A stretch of 64,000 bases of DNA from Azolla caroliniana. Its lineage: Eukaryota; Polypodiophyta. Position 1 is the first letter of the stretch; each line of letters opens with the position of its first letter. Positions 36,350 to 47,669 of this stretch are shown here, piece after piece. The stretch spans positions 18,910,001 through 18,974,000 of the forward strand of contig JBHGNT010000017.1 in the NCBI GenBank assembly GCA_043228905.1. Reading direction: 5' to 3'. Under the pieces are notes generated by a model that did not search any database, had not been told where the DNA came from, and was given only the letters and a program-made list of their open reading frames with translations. The position numbers were made by a program, and so were the translations under genes.

Positions 36350-36870
36350 ATAAAATATGACACATGGGACAAAAAAAAACATTTTCACATAGTACATGTA
36401 GAATTAAGTAGCGACTTTTGATTTTCCAACGACCCGTTTTTCATGAATCCAACTTCTTCAAGCATAGCATGAGGCAATCATTTTCACGTAGTATGTGTAG
36501 AGTTAAGTAGTGAGTCTATGACTCTCCATTTTTCATGACTTTAGTTTCGTCCAAAACTCTCTGAGGCAATCATTATATGATTTGTTTTATGTTGCACTAT
36601 ATTTCTATTGACAAATTTTAATTTCTGTCGGTGGATTACCACTAATAATGTAAAGCATTCCTAAATGGTCAAATTGTGACTTTTGATGCTCAAGAAGTTT
36701 ACTAGTAGACATAAAATTAGAGGGTGCATGTTGTGATTTTGAGACAAATGTGTGTATGGATCCAACCATATACATATGACAATGTGTGGAAAGCAAACTC
36801 AAATGGGGGTAGAAGGTAGAGCATTCATTGTATTAAAAGTATGATACCCAAGCACTCAAACTTGTTCGGA
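36350..36870 (+). repeat. Dispersed repeat related to 8720-8975
   Basis: Longer copy of the repeat described at 8720-8975. Within it, CATTTTCACATAGTACATGTAGA and CATTTTCACGTAGTATGTGTAGA type segments (about 36380 and 36480) suggest an internal duplication of about 100 bp. Confidence 0.55.
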
Positions 36871-37703
36871 GCAAAGCATCATGCATGCATAATCAGATGG
36901 GCTTATTTGCTTGTGCTAAAACACCTGAACCGGTGTTGGTGTTGAAGAAGATGAACATATTTCCCAAATCATGATGAACCTTAACCGCGAAAGGAATTTA
37001 TTTGATGATGATGCATAGTGTGAAGCAAGCAAAGTCCGTCCAAGCGAGAGTAGATTGCATATTCCAAACCATAGTATGAACCATACGTGAATTCGCGTAA
37101 GAAAAACACCCTTAAAGAATGATAAATACCGTACTTTTGGATTAACTATTTATTATGAGGTAAATAAGCCTAAAAAATGGGAAAAAACAAAAAAAAAACA
37201 CAAGAATGTTTGAATAACATTCGCATTCGTTTTCCAACGTAGGAAAACGAATGTTATGCTAGACGAACACGAATTTTACATACTATGTTCCAAACCATTC
37301 TTATATTATAATTTATATTTATGTACATCATACGTTGTTGCCTCCATCCGGCAGGAAGTGCAAAATTTGGAGACCGACGACGACGATGGCCCAATGTGTC
37401 CAAAACCGTGGAAGAGAAGCAATGTGTACAGACATACATACATACATATGTACCCTCGCGATTCTGACTGAAGGAAAATCTCCCAAACTCAAAAACAAAG
37501 TTCGCGCGCTGGTGGAAGAAGAGCAGCAGCATGAAGACATGCGAGTCTAAGACTACATATTCGTGGCAGAATGCTGCGAATCAGAAATTACAGGAGGAAG
37601 GACGGGTTATGGCGTCTCTTTTCAGAGACATTAGACTGCGCTGTAACATGCACAGACACTGGTACTTGATCAACAATAATTTATTCTGCAATCATTCATC
37701 CAC
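36871..37703. other. Spacer upstream of the PPR fragment
   Basis: No recognisable gene. The short ORFs between 37254 and 37734 have no family character. Confidence 0.6.
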
Positions 37704-38195
37704 ATGGATGCCAGATGTATTAGTCCGCCGGTAATATGTAAACAAGTGTTTATGAGTTTCTGTATCTTCGATGCAGGCTGTGTTCAGCATGGATATGGGC
37801 GAGAGGCACTCAGCCATCTTGACCGAATGCACCTCGAGGGCTTTGTGCCAAATGATGTAACCTTTGTGAGCATCTTGAAAGCTTGTGGTATGATTGAAGG
37901 AGCCACGAAAGGTAAAGAATTCCATACAAGAAACGCTAAAGAGATTGTTTTAGAGAAAAACAATATACTTGGAACCGCATTGGTGGATATGTATGCAAAA
38001 TGTGGCATGGTTTCTAAGGCACATCGAGTTTTTGATGAGCTTCCAGTTCGAGATGTGGTGTCTTGGACTGCACTAGTGGCAGGATATACCCAACATGGTC
38101 TTGGAGAAGAAGCTCTCCAATGTTTCCAGCAGATGAACTGTGAGGGGGTTTCTCCCAATGCGGTGACATTGTCATGCATTCGCATGTGCAAATAA
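37704..38195 (+). pseudogene. PPR gene fragment
   Basis: From about 37778 the plus strand encodes one full and one partial P-L-S block: GCVQHGYGREALSHLDRM, DVTFVSILKACGMIEGATKG, LGTALVDMYAKCGMVSKAHR, VVSWTALVAGYTQHGLGEEA, NAVTLSCI, then an out-of-frame tail and stop. The first 25 residues of the frame are not PPR-like. An acceptor-like TATCTTCGATGCAG sits just before the PPR text, so an upstream exon is possible but was not found. Most likely a broken relative of the neighbouring long PPR gene. Confidence 0.75.
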
Positions 38196-38820
38196 GAAAT
38201 CTTCCTTATTAATTAAATATATATATATATATATTCCGGTGGGGACGCGACACATACGATAAAATGCCATTATGATTAGAGCTGTCACGGGGAACTTCTT
38301 TCAACACTATTACTATTAGAGTTCTACTTCTTTATATCTTAAACACTAATTAGCTGATGTAAAATAACATTCAAAAACGTCAAATGAATTTTGATAACTA
38401 GTCCACATAGCATGACATGGAACTCCTCCATTATAGCTTTCAACTAGCAATTATTTATGGTTAAAGTTGAGATGACAGTTGGTCAGAAAGCTGATTGACG
38501 TGAGTGAAGCCTTTGCCTAAAGTGGAGAAGGAGTTATTGAGTCTTCCGGGGTTGAAGCTGATAGTGGAGAAGGAGCCAGAAGAATTTGTAGGAGGATCTC
38601 CATCAAATGAAGAGGTGATGATATCAACTCAGCAATAATGACAAGACTGAGGCTAATTTAATTCTATCTATGAGTTTTTTGTCAGAGGCAAATAACGTAT
38701 TATAAAGTTTCACTCTATGGAAATCGGAAACATAAAGAGAATGAACTGCTAGATATCTTCTTCTGTCTCACGAATAATCTGAGTAAAGTGGGTTGCATAT
38801 ATTAATCAAGTACTTAACTT
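38196..38820. other. Spacer between PPR fragment and PPR gene
   Basis: AT-rich, with a TA tract at 38216-38235. No coding text links the two PPR pieces in frame. Confidence 0.6.
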
Positions 38821-41427
38821 ATGAGAAGAAGAAGGAGAAAACAATTGCAGCAGGCACCATTGAAAGCAAGGCATGGTAAAATGTATGAGTGGAACATAGC
38901 TAATACCGTAGAAATGCATAAAGGATTACACAAAGAGGAAATTGATGTAGTTGCCAGCTTGAAGGCTTGTGCTCGAAAAAAGAATCTGCTTGAGGGATGC
39001 AAAATACATGGTCATGTTGTTGTAATGGGTTTTCTTGAGAAGAACATTTTCATAGGCAGTGCATTAGTGAGCATGTATGCCAAGTGTGCTGCTCTCACAA
39101 TGGCCCAAGAATTGTTCGATAAGCTCTTGGTTCGGGACATTGTCTCCTGGACTGCACTGATTGGAGGATATGCTCAATATGGGTGCTTTAATGAAGCACT
39201 GTACTGTTTCAAAAGGATGCAATGTGAAGGCCTGTTCCCTAATGCAGTGACCTTTTGTTGCATCCTAAAAGCTTGTGGCATCATAAGAGCTTCTCATAAG
39301 GGCAAGGAAATACATGCTGAGATTGCTCATCTTAAGTTACTCACTGGGAACGTTATACTTGGCACTGCATTGGTTGATATGTATGCAAAATGTGGTGAGC
39401 TTGTGGATGCTCGACAAGTCTTTGATGAGCTTCATGAAAAGGATGTTGTCTCATGGACAGCGCTTATGACAGGGTATGTACAGCATGGGCGTAGCAAGAA
39501 AGCGTTGAAATGTTTCGAACAGCTGCAGCAGACGGGTATTTCCCCTAATGCTATGACCTTTGCTTGCATCTTGCAAGCCTGTGGAAGCATAGGAGCAAAT
39601 GAGAAAGGTGAAGAAATACATCTCGAAATCCTTAAAGAAAACCTTTTAGGAAAAGACAATGTTCTTGGTATAGCATTGGTAGATATGTATGCAAAATGTG
39701 GTCAACTTGTGAAGGCACAAGATGTTTTTGACAACCTTCCAGTCCGCAATATTGTTTCATATTCTGTGCTAATCACAGGATATTGCCTGAATGGGTATGG
39801 TGAAGAAGCACTTCATCTCTTTGAAAAGATGCAACAAGAAGGCATCTTTCCAAATGCAGTGACTCTAGCTTCCAGCTTGAAAGCCTGTGGCAGTATAAGA
39901 GAAACTAGGAAGGGTAGAGAAATACATGCTGAGATTGCCAGGAGAGGGCTATGGGAGGTTGATTGTGTGCTTGACAATTCTCTGATAGAAATGTATATGA
40001 AATGTAATGCACTCACAATAGCACATGAATTGTTCAATGAACTTTCAGTTCGGAATTTGGTCTCTTGGAATATATTAATCTCAGGCCATTACCTACATGG
40101 GCATTGTAAAGAAGCACTTGATTTTTATAGACAAATGCAAATGGAAGGTCAGTTTCCTGATGAAGTGACATTTCGCTGTGTTTTGCAAGTCTGTGGTGAC
40201 ATTGGAGTGAGGATGAAGGGTAAACAGTTACATATACAGATCCTTGGAGGGGGTTTCCTTGGTGTCCTTGGGATTGCATTAATGAATATGTATGTGAAAT
40301 GTGGCACAGTCGTGAGTGCCAAAGCAGTGTTTGATGAGCTTATTGCTCGAGATGCAGGTTGGAATGCACTGATCGTGGGATACTGTGACCTTGAATATGG
40401 TGAACAAGCCGTGGATTGTTTCAGACGTATGTTAGTTGAAGGTTTCTATTGGGATGCTATTACCTTCGCTTGTGTATTGAAAGCTTGTGGTATTTTAAGA
40501 GCATCTCAAACGGGCCGAGAAATACATTCCCTAGTTGTCATTGAGGGATGGCTGGAAAAAGACATTGTGCTTGGTACTGCTCTGGTTGATATGTATATAA
40601 GATGTGGCTTACTTGAGATAGCACAGCAAGTCTTTAATGAACTTCCAATTCTGGATAAAGTTTCGTGGACTGCTGTAATTTTGGCATATTCTCAACATGG
40701 ACATAGTATGGAAGCACTAGACTGTTTCAACCAGATGCAATTTGAAGGTTTATCTCCGGATGCTGTAACATTTTCCTCCATCTTGAAGGTTTGCAGTAGC
40801 ATTGGAGCACTTGAGAAAGGTGAAGAAATTCATGCTAATATTGTTAGAGAAGGCATTCTTGGGAAAGATAGTGTACTTGGAGTTGGATTGGTACATATGT
40901 ATGCTAGATGCAATGCCCTTTTGAAAGCGGAACAAGTCTTTAACATGCTACCTATTCAGGATGTAGTTTCTTGGACTGCACTAATTTCAGGATATGCCCA
41001 GAATGGAGAGCATGAAATAGTTTTTAAGTTGTTTAACAAAATGGTAGGAGAAGGTATAAAGCCAAATTTAGTTACATTTATTGTTATTCTTAATGCATGT
41101 AGTTTCTTAGGCTTGTTAGATAAAGGCAGGATGTACTTTGAAACCATGGGCATAAACTATGGTATCTGTCCAACGTTAGAGCATTATACTTGCATTGTGG
41201 ATCTTCTTGGACGAATAGGGTACTTTGAGAGTGCAATGAAAGCCATTCAAGGGATGCCAAGTTGTGACCATCTTCCAATGTGGTTTGCTTTACTGGGTGC
41301 TTCTGAAAAATTGGGAAATGTGCAGCTTGGAAGATTAGTTTTCAAACATGTGGTTCGACTGGACAAATCGGGCAATAGGTCTGGTTTGGCATACACTTAT
41401 ATGAATAATATATTATGCACCTTCTGA
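38821..41427 (+). CDS. PLS-type pentatricopeptide repeat protein, 868 residues
   Basis: One uninterrupted frame of P, L and S helical-hairpin repeats. About seven P-L-S rounds of ~101 residues are visible, each with the markers ILKACG, G(K/R)EIHAEI, LGTALVDMYAKCG, VFDELPVRD and VSWTALIxGYxQHG; the first VSWTALIGGYAQYG is at residues 108-121. The family binds organelle transcripts one base per repeat, for editing, splicing or processing. The C-terminus has the beginning of an E-type domain (CSFLGLLDKGRMYFETMGIN, YTCIVDLLGRIGYFESA, GNVQLGRLVFKHVVRLD) and then stops early at NNILCTF; no DYW cytidine deaminase domain is present. The N-terminus (MRRRRRKQLQQ) is basic but not a clear transit peptide, so an upstream exon or a later Met (residue 21) may be used. 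It could be a functional gene or a recent, still-open duplicate. Its end is 1.5 kb from the satellite array. Confidence 0.87.
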   Translation: MRRRRRKQLQQAPLKARHGKMYEWNIANTVEMHKGLHKEEIDVVASLKACARKKNLLEGCKIHGHVVVMGFLEKNIFIGSALVSMYAKCAALTMAQELFDKLLVRDIVSWTALIGGYAQYGCFNEALYCFKRMQCEGLFPNAVTFCCILKACGIIRASHKGKEIHAEIAHLKLLTGNVILGTALVDMYAKCGELVDARQVFDELHEKDVVSWTALMTGYVQHGRSKKALKCFEQLQQTGISPNAMTFACILQACGSIGANEKGEEIHLEILKENLLGKDNVLGIALVDMYAKCGQLVKAQDVFDNLPVRNIVSYSVLITGYCLNGYGEEALHLFEKMQQEGIFPNAVTLASSLKACGSIRETRKGREIHAEIARRGLWEVDCVLDNSLIEMYMKCNALTIAHELFNELSVRNLVSWNILISGHYLHGHCKEALDFYRQMQMEGQFPDEVTFRCVLQVCGDIGVRMKGKQLHIQILGGGFLGVLGIALMNMYVKCGTVVSAKAVFDELIARDAGWNALIVGYCDLEYGEQAVDCFRRMLVEGFYWDAITFACVLKACGILRASQTGREIHSLVVIEGWLEKDIVLGTALVDMYIRCGLLEIAQQVFNELPILDKVSWTAVILAYSQHGHSMEALDCFNQMQFEGLSPDAVTFSSILKVCSSIGALEKGEEIHANIVREGILGKDSVLGVGLVHMYARCNALLKAEQVFNMLPIQDVVSWTALISGYAQNGEHEIVFKLFNKMVGEGIKPNLVTFIVILNACSFLGLLDKGRMYFETMGINYGICPTLEHYTCIVDLLGRIGYFESAMKAIQGMPSCDHLPMWFALLGASEKLGNVQLGRLVFKHVVRLDKSGNRSGLAYTYMNNILCTF

Positions 41428-42957
41428 TAATTTCATGTGAGGTATATAGTCTTTGTATATTTATGTATCAAATTTGAGTGAAAAGCATGGTAACCATACG
41501 GTGGTTCTTCAGTGCTAATTATTGTCATTTACTTTGACATGATTTATAAACATGAAAATCCAATCCATGGTTCCTCATTTTGGACAGCTAGTATTGCATA
41601 TGAGAATGTTGGGGAAGCGCAAGACAATACCACTTTTCCACATGGAAGCTATAACAAATATTTTCCCCACTTGTGTTGTAAAATTGAAGATAGTAATAAA
41701 AAACAAATGCTAATCTTGACAGCAATTTAGCAAGAAACTCCACACTTGGACACTAATTAGATCAAAGAGATATGAGATTTATGTGGAAAACCCCAATGTG
41801 GGGAAAAACCACGGAACCGTTCACAACGGCACTAAAACTCTACTAATAAACAATAATACAGTGGGTACAACAAGTTTTCATCTGTAGTTCAAAACTAGCG
41901 GCTTTACAATCTTCAAGGTAAATCCTTGGATTAACAAATCATCACATATAGTGGCAAATTTCACAAATTCATAAATTCTGAGATCGTTTGATTATCGAGC
42001 CGCAAGAATAGTGGTTGGATACTCTACTTCAATCTTTTATCCCTCTCTTTTGTTTCTTTCTTGCTCCATGTTCTCTTTTTTTTAGCGTGTTCTCAAAAAA
42101 CAGAAATAGTAATAAATAAGGGCTATGTTTCTAAAAAACCCTTTTATTACTCCTAAGAAAAAAAACCTATAAGTAGAAACTTTATTTGAGCCCTTTTCAT
42201 ACTAATTTCAACTCGTTACAACATACACATCCACATGCTAATGTGGCTAAAAACAAAAAACATAGACCCAATGAAATGTTTGGACCTCTTCTTCTAGGTA
42301 GGAGGGAAGAACCCAACAGAGAATTAGATAGCATGATTGTGGTTTACATTGTCATCAACTTAGTAGAGAATACTAGAAGAGTAGGAGCAAGAAAACATGA
42401 GATGACTACTAAATAATAAAGAAGTTACGAATTCATGATATTTACACTGCAACAAAGGGCGTGAGAATTGGAGAAACTTGTTAGGTAGATACACAACTGG
42501 AGTTGAATTGAAATGCTAGACTAATGTTATAAATCTCCTTTATGAATTTGCCATATCACACATGGGACAATTCTAAAACATTATCAATGCAACCATTACT
42601 TTTATGCCCATAGATGATGTGCAATAGTTTGAGAACATTCCTAATTTAGTTGCCATTTTGTTACTAGTTGCATGTGGGTTATTTATGAAAGACAAAAACA
42701 GTGACAAAATACAATTGATATTTGTATTGCCGTAAAAAAATGCACATCCTTGGGTCGATTCCTCTTGCATACTCATACTCCCATACCTTACCTCCCTAAT
42801 TCTCCAATCACTTTACATAGTTGTTGCAAACGTTAAACTTGAGTAATAAGGTAATATTAATGGCGTTGAAAACTCTAGCTCATGGTGACGAATAACCTTT
42901 TCCCCAACAAATAAAAAAACTTGTTAACTTCAACACCTAAAGATTTTTGGAATAAAA
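41428..42957. other. Spacer between the PPR gene and the satellite array
   Basis: No gene recognised. At about 41768-41830 the phrase GTGGAAAACCCCAATGTGGG and AAAAACCACGG resembles a block in the LTRs of element C (GTGGAAACCCGAAATGGGAA, AACCA), so an old LTR remnant may be present to about 42060. The rest is AT-rich. Confidence 0.5.
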
Positions 42958-43292
42958 AATTTGCATTTACTCACGCTCTCTAGTCTATGTCGTCCTCAAG
43001 CTTGCTTTTTTCTTCATGTCTCTCGCCCTGAGTTTCAGAATCATGATTTTCAAATTCTATATGAAACCTAACATCGTTAGCTTCCATTCGCATGTTTCAA
43101 CACAAAACTCCGATATCACACGAGCCAGGTATGAACATTTTTATTTAGTTTTTCAAATTATATATCAAACCTAACATCGTTAGCTTCGATTCACATGTTT
43201 TAACACAACAATCCGATATTACACGTGCCAGGTATGAACATTTTCATTTACTCACGCTCTCATCTCTACGTCGTCCTCAACTTTTCTTTTTT
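42958..43292 (-). repeat. Inverted satellite units at the left edge of the array
   Basis: Here the satellite is in the opposite orientation: ACACGAGCCAGGTATGAACA-type text (the complement of the landmark) occurs at about 43120 and 43223. One near-complete reverse unit (about 42962-43141) is followed by a partial one (about 43142-43244) and a third piece (about 43245-43292) that ends CTTTTCTTTTTT. The plus orientation starts at about 43293 with GTTCATGTATGGCTCGTGTG. Confidence 0.9.
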
Positions 43293-45882
43293 GTTCATGT
43301 ATGGCTCGTGTGATATAGGATTTTAGTGTTCAAACATGTGAATCGAAGCTAACAACATTAGCTATGATATGAAATTAAAAAATCAAGATTTTGAAACTCA
43401 GGTCGAGAGACATGAAGAAATTAGCACATTAGAGGAGGGATTGGAGAAGAGCCTGTTCGGGAATTCAAATGTTCATACCTGGCTCGTGTGATATCGGATT
43501 TTTGTGTTCAAACATACGAATCGAGGCTAACAACACTAACTATCATATGGAATTAAAAAATCAAGAATTTGAAACTTAGGTCGAGAGACATGAACAAATT
43601 AGCAAATTAAAGGAGGGAGTGGAGAAGAGCCTGTTCGGATATGAAAATGTTCATACCTGGATCGTGTGATATTGGATTTTTGTGTTCGAACATGCAAATC
43701 AGAGCGCACAACTCTAGCTATGATATGGAATTAGAAATTCAAGATTTTGAAACTTAGGTCGATAGACATGAAGAAATTAGCAAATTTGAGGAGGGAGTTG
43801 AGAAGAGCGCGTGAGTAAATTCAAATGTTAATACATGGCTCGTGTCATATCGGATTTTTGTGTTCAAAGATGCGAATCGAAGCTAACAATACTAGCTACC
43901 ATATGGATTTAAAAAATCAAGAATTTGAAACTCAGGTCGAGAGACATGAAGAAATTAGCAAATTTGAGGAGGGAGTTGAGAAGAGGGCATGAGTAAATTG
44001 AAATGTTCATACCTGGCTCGAGTGATATCGGATTTTTGTGTTCAAATATGCGAATCGAAGCTAACAACACTAGCTATGATGTGGATTTAAAAAATGAAGA
44101 ATTTGAAACTCAGATCGAGAGACATGAACAAATTAGAAAATTTGAGGAGAGAGTTGAGAAGAGCTCGTGAGTAAATTGAAATGTTCATACCTGCCTCGTG
44201 TGATTTCGAATTATTGTGTTTAAAGATGCAAATCGAAGCTCACAACACTAGCTATGATATGGAATTGGAAAATCAAGAATTTGAAACTCAGGTCGAGAGA
44301 CATGAAGAAATTAACAAATTTGAGGAGGTAGTGGAGAAGAGCTCGTTAAGGAATGAAAATGTTCATACCTGGCTCGTGTGATATCGGATTTTAATGTTCA
44401 AACATGCGAATTAAAGCTAACAACACTAGCTATGATATGAAGTTAAAAAATCAAGAATTTGAAACTCAGGTCGAGAGACATGAAGTAATTAGCAAATTAA
44501 AGGAGGGAGTGGAGAAGAGCCTGTTTGGAAATGAAAATGTTCATACCTGGATCGTGTGATATCGGATTTTTGTGTTCAAACATGCGAATCGAAGCTAACA
44601 ACACTAGCTATGATATGGATTTAAAAAATAAATTTTTTTTTGAAACTCAGGTCGAGAGACATGAAGAAATTAGCAAATTTGAGGAGGGAGTTGAGAAGAG
44701 GGCGTGAGTAAATTCAAATGTTAATACCTGGCTCGTGTGATATCGGATTTTAATGTTCAAACATGCGAATCGAAGCTAACAACACTAGCTATCATATGGA
44801 TTTCAAAAATCAAGAATTTGAAACTCAGGTCGAGAGACATGAAGAAATTAGCAAACTTGAGGAGGGAGTGGAGAAGAGCCTGTTCGGAAATGAAAATGTT
44901 CATACCTAAATCGTGTGATATTAGATTTTTGTGTTCAAACATGCAAATCGAAGCGCAGAAACACTAGCTATGATATGGAATTAGAAATTCAAGATTTTGA
45001 AACTCAGGTCGAGAGACATGAAGAAATTAGCAAATTTGAGGAGGGAGTTGAGGAGGGAGTGGAGAAGAGCCTGTTCGGGAATTCAAATGTTCATACCTGG
45101 CTCGTGTGATATCGGATTTCTGTGTTCAAACATGGGAATCTAAGCTAACAACACTAGCTATGATATGGATTTAAAAAATCAAGATTTTGAAACTCAGGTC
45201 GAGAAACATGAAGAAATTAGCAAATTTGAGGAGGGAGTTGAGAAGAGCTCGTGAGTAAATTGAAATGTTCATACCTGGCTCGTGTGATCCCGGATTGTTG
45301 TGTTCAAAGATGCGAATCGAAGCTCACAACACTAGCTATGATATGGGATTAAAAAATCAAGAATTTGAAACTCAGGTCGAGAGACATGAAGAAATTAGCA
45401 AATTTGAGGAGGTAGTGGAGAAGAGCTCGTTGAGAAATGAAAGTGTTCATACCTGGCTCATGTGATATCGGATTTTTGTGTTCAAACATGCGAATCGAAG
45501 CTAACAACACTAGCTATGATATGAAATTAAAAAATCAAGAATTTGAAACTCAGGTCGAGGGACATGAAGAAATTAGAAAATTAGAGGAGGGAGTGGAGAA
45601 AAGCCTGTTTGGAAATGAGAATGTTCATACATAGCTCATGTGATATCGGATTTTAGTGTTCAAACATGGGAATCGAAGCTAACAACACTAGCTATGATAT
45701 GTAAATAAAAAATCAAGAATTTGTAACTCAGGTCGAGAAGCATGAAAAAATTAGCAAATTTGAGGAGGGAGTTGAGAAGAGGGCGTGAGTAAATTCAAAT
45801 GTTCATACCTGGCTCGTGTGATATCAGATTTTAGTGTTCAAACATGCGAATCGAAGCTAACAACGCTAGCTATGATATGGAT

Positions 45883-45904
45883 TTTAAAAATCAAGATTTT
45901 TAAA
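45883..45904. repeat. Short dyad inside a satellite unit (example)
   Basis: Arms TTTAAAAATC and GATTTTTAAA separated by AA form a perfect 10-bp inverted repeat. The same or a shorter version (AAAATC, AA, GATTTT) is present in many units. Confidence 0.85.
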
Positions 45905-47669
45905 CTCAGGTCGAGAGACATGATGAATTTTGCAAATTTGAGGAGGGAGTTGAGAAGAGCTCGTGACTAAAGTGGAATGTTCATACCTGGCTCGTGTGAT
46001 CCCGGATTGTCGTGTTCAGAGATGCGAATCGATGCTCACAACACTAGCTATGATATGGAATTAAAAAATCTAGAATTTGAAGAAATTAGCAAATTTGAGG
46101 AGGTAGCGGAGAAGAGTTCGTTAAGAAATGAAAATGTTCATACCTGGCTCGTGTGATATCGGATTTTAGTGTTGCAACATGCGAATCGAAGCTAACAACA
46201 CTAGCTATGATATGGATTTTAAAAATCTAAAATTTTAAACTCAGGTCGAGAGACATGAAGAAATTAGCAAATTATTGAGGGAGTGGAGAAGAGCCTGTTT
46301 GGAAATGAAAATGTTCATACCTGGATCGTGTGATATCGAATTTTTGTGTTCAAACATGCAAATCGAAGGTAATAACACTAGCTATTCTATGGAATTAAAA
46401 AATCGACAATTTGAAACTCAGGTCGAGAGACATGAAGAAATTAGCAAATTTGAGGAGGGAGTTGAGAATAGGGCGTGAGTAAATTCAAATGTTCATACCT
46501 GGCTCGTGTGATATCGGATTTTAGTGTTCAAACATGCGAATCGAAGCTAACATCACTAGCTATGATATGGATTTAAAAAATCAAGATTTTGAAACTCAGG
46601 TCGAGAGACATGAAGAAATTAGCAAAATTGAGGAGGGAGTTGAGAAGAGCTCGTGCGTAAATTGAAATGTTCATACCTGGCTCGTTTGATCGTGGATTGT
46701 TGTGTTCAAAGATGTGAATCGAAGCTCACAACACTAGCTATGATATGGAATTAAAAAATCTAGAAGTTAACAAATTTGAGGAGGGAGTTGAGAAGAGAGC
46801 GTGAGTAAATTCAAATGTTCACACCTGGCTCGTGTTATATCGGATTTTAGTGTTCAAACATGTGAATCGAAGCTAACAACACTAGTTATGATATGGATTT
46901 AAAAAATCAAGATTTTGAAACTTAGGTCGAGAGACATGAAGAAATTAGCAAATTTGAGGGGGGAGTTGAGATGAGCGCGTGAGTAAATTAAAATGTTAAT
47001 ACCTCTCTCTTGTGATATCGGACTTTTGTGTTCAAACATGCGAATCGAAGCTAACAATACTAGCTATTATATGGAATTAAAAAATCTAGAATTTGAAACT
47101 CAGGTCGAGAGACATGAAGAAATTAGCAAATTTGAGGAGGGAGTTGAGAAGAGGGCGTGAGTAAATTCAAATGTTCATACCTGGCTCGTGTGATATCAGA
47201 TTTTAGTGTTCAAACATGCGAATCGAAGCTAACATCACTAGCTATGATATGGATTTCAAAAATCAAGATTTTGAAACTCAGGTCGAGAGACATGAAGAAA
47301 TTAGCAAAATTGAGGAGGGAGTTGAGAAGAGCTCGTGCGTAAATTGAAATATTCATACCTGGCTCGTGTGATCCCGGATTGTTGTGTTCAAAGCTGCGAA
47401 TCGAAGCTCACAACACTAGCTATGATATGGAATTAAAAAATCAAGAATTTGAAACTCAGGTCGAGAGACATGAAGAAATTAGCAAATTTGAGGAGGTAGT
47501 GGAGAAGAGCTCGTTAAGAAATGAAAATGTTGATACCTGGGTCATGTGATATCGGATTTTAGTGTTCAAACATGCGAATCGAAGCTAACAAGACTAGCTA
47601 TGATATGAAATTAAAAAATGAAGAGTTTGAAACTCAGGTCGAGAGACATGAAGAAATTAGCAAATTAGA

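Noticed and set aside
37704-38821. Joining the PPR fragment to the long PPR gene by an intron
   Set aside because: The fragment breaks in mid-repeat and the long ORF begins with non-PPR basic text; no donor/acceptor pair gives a continuous repeat.
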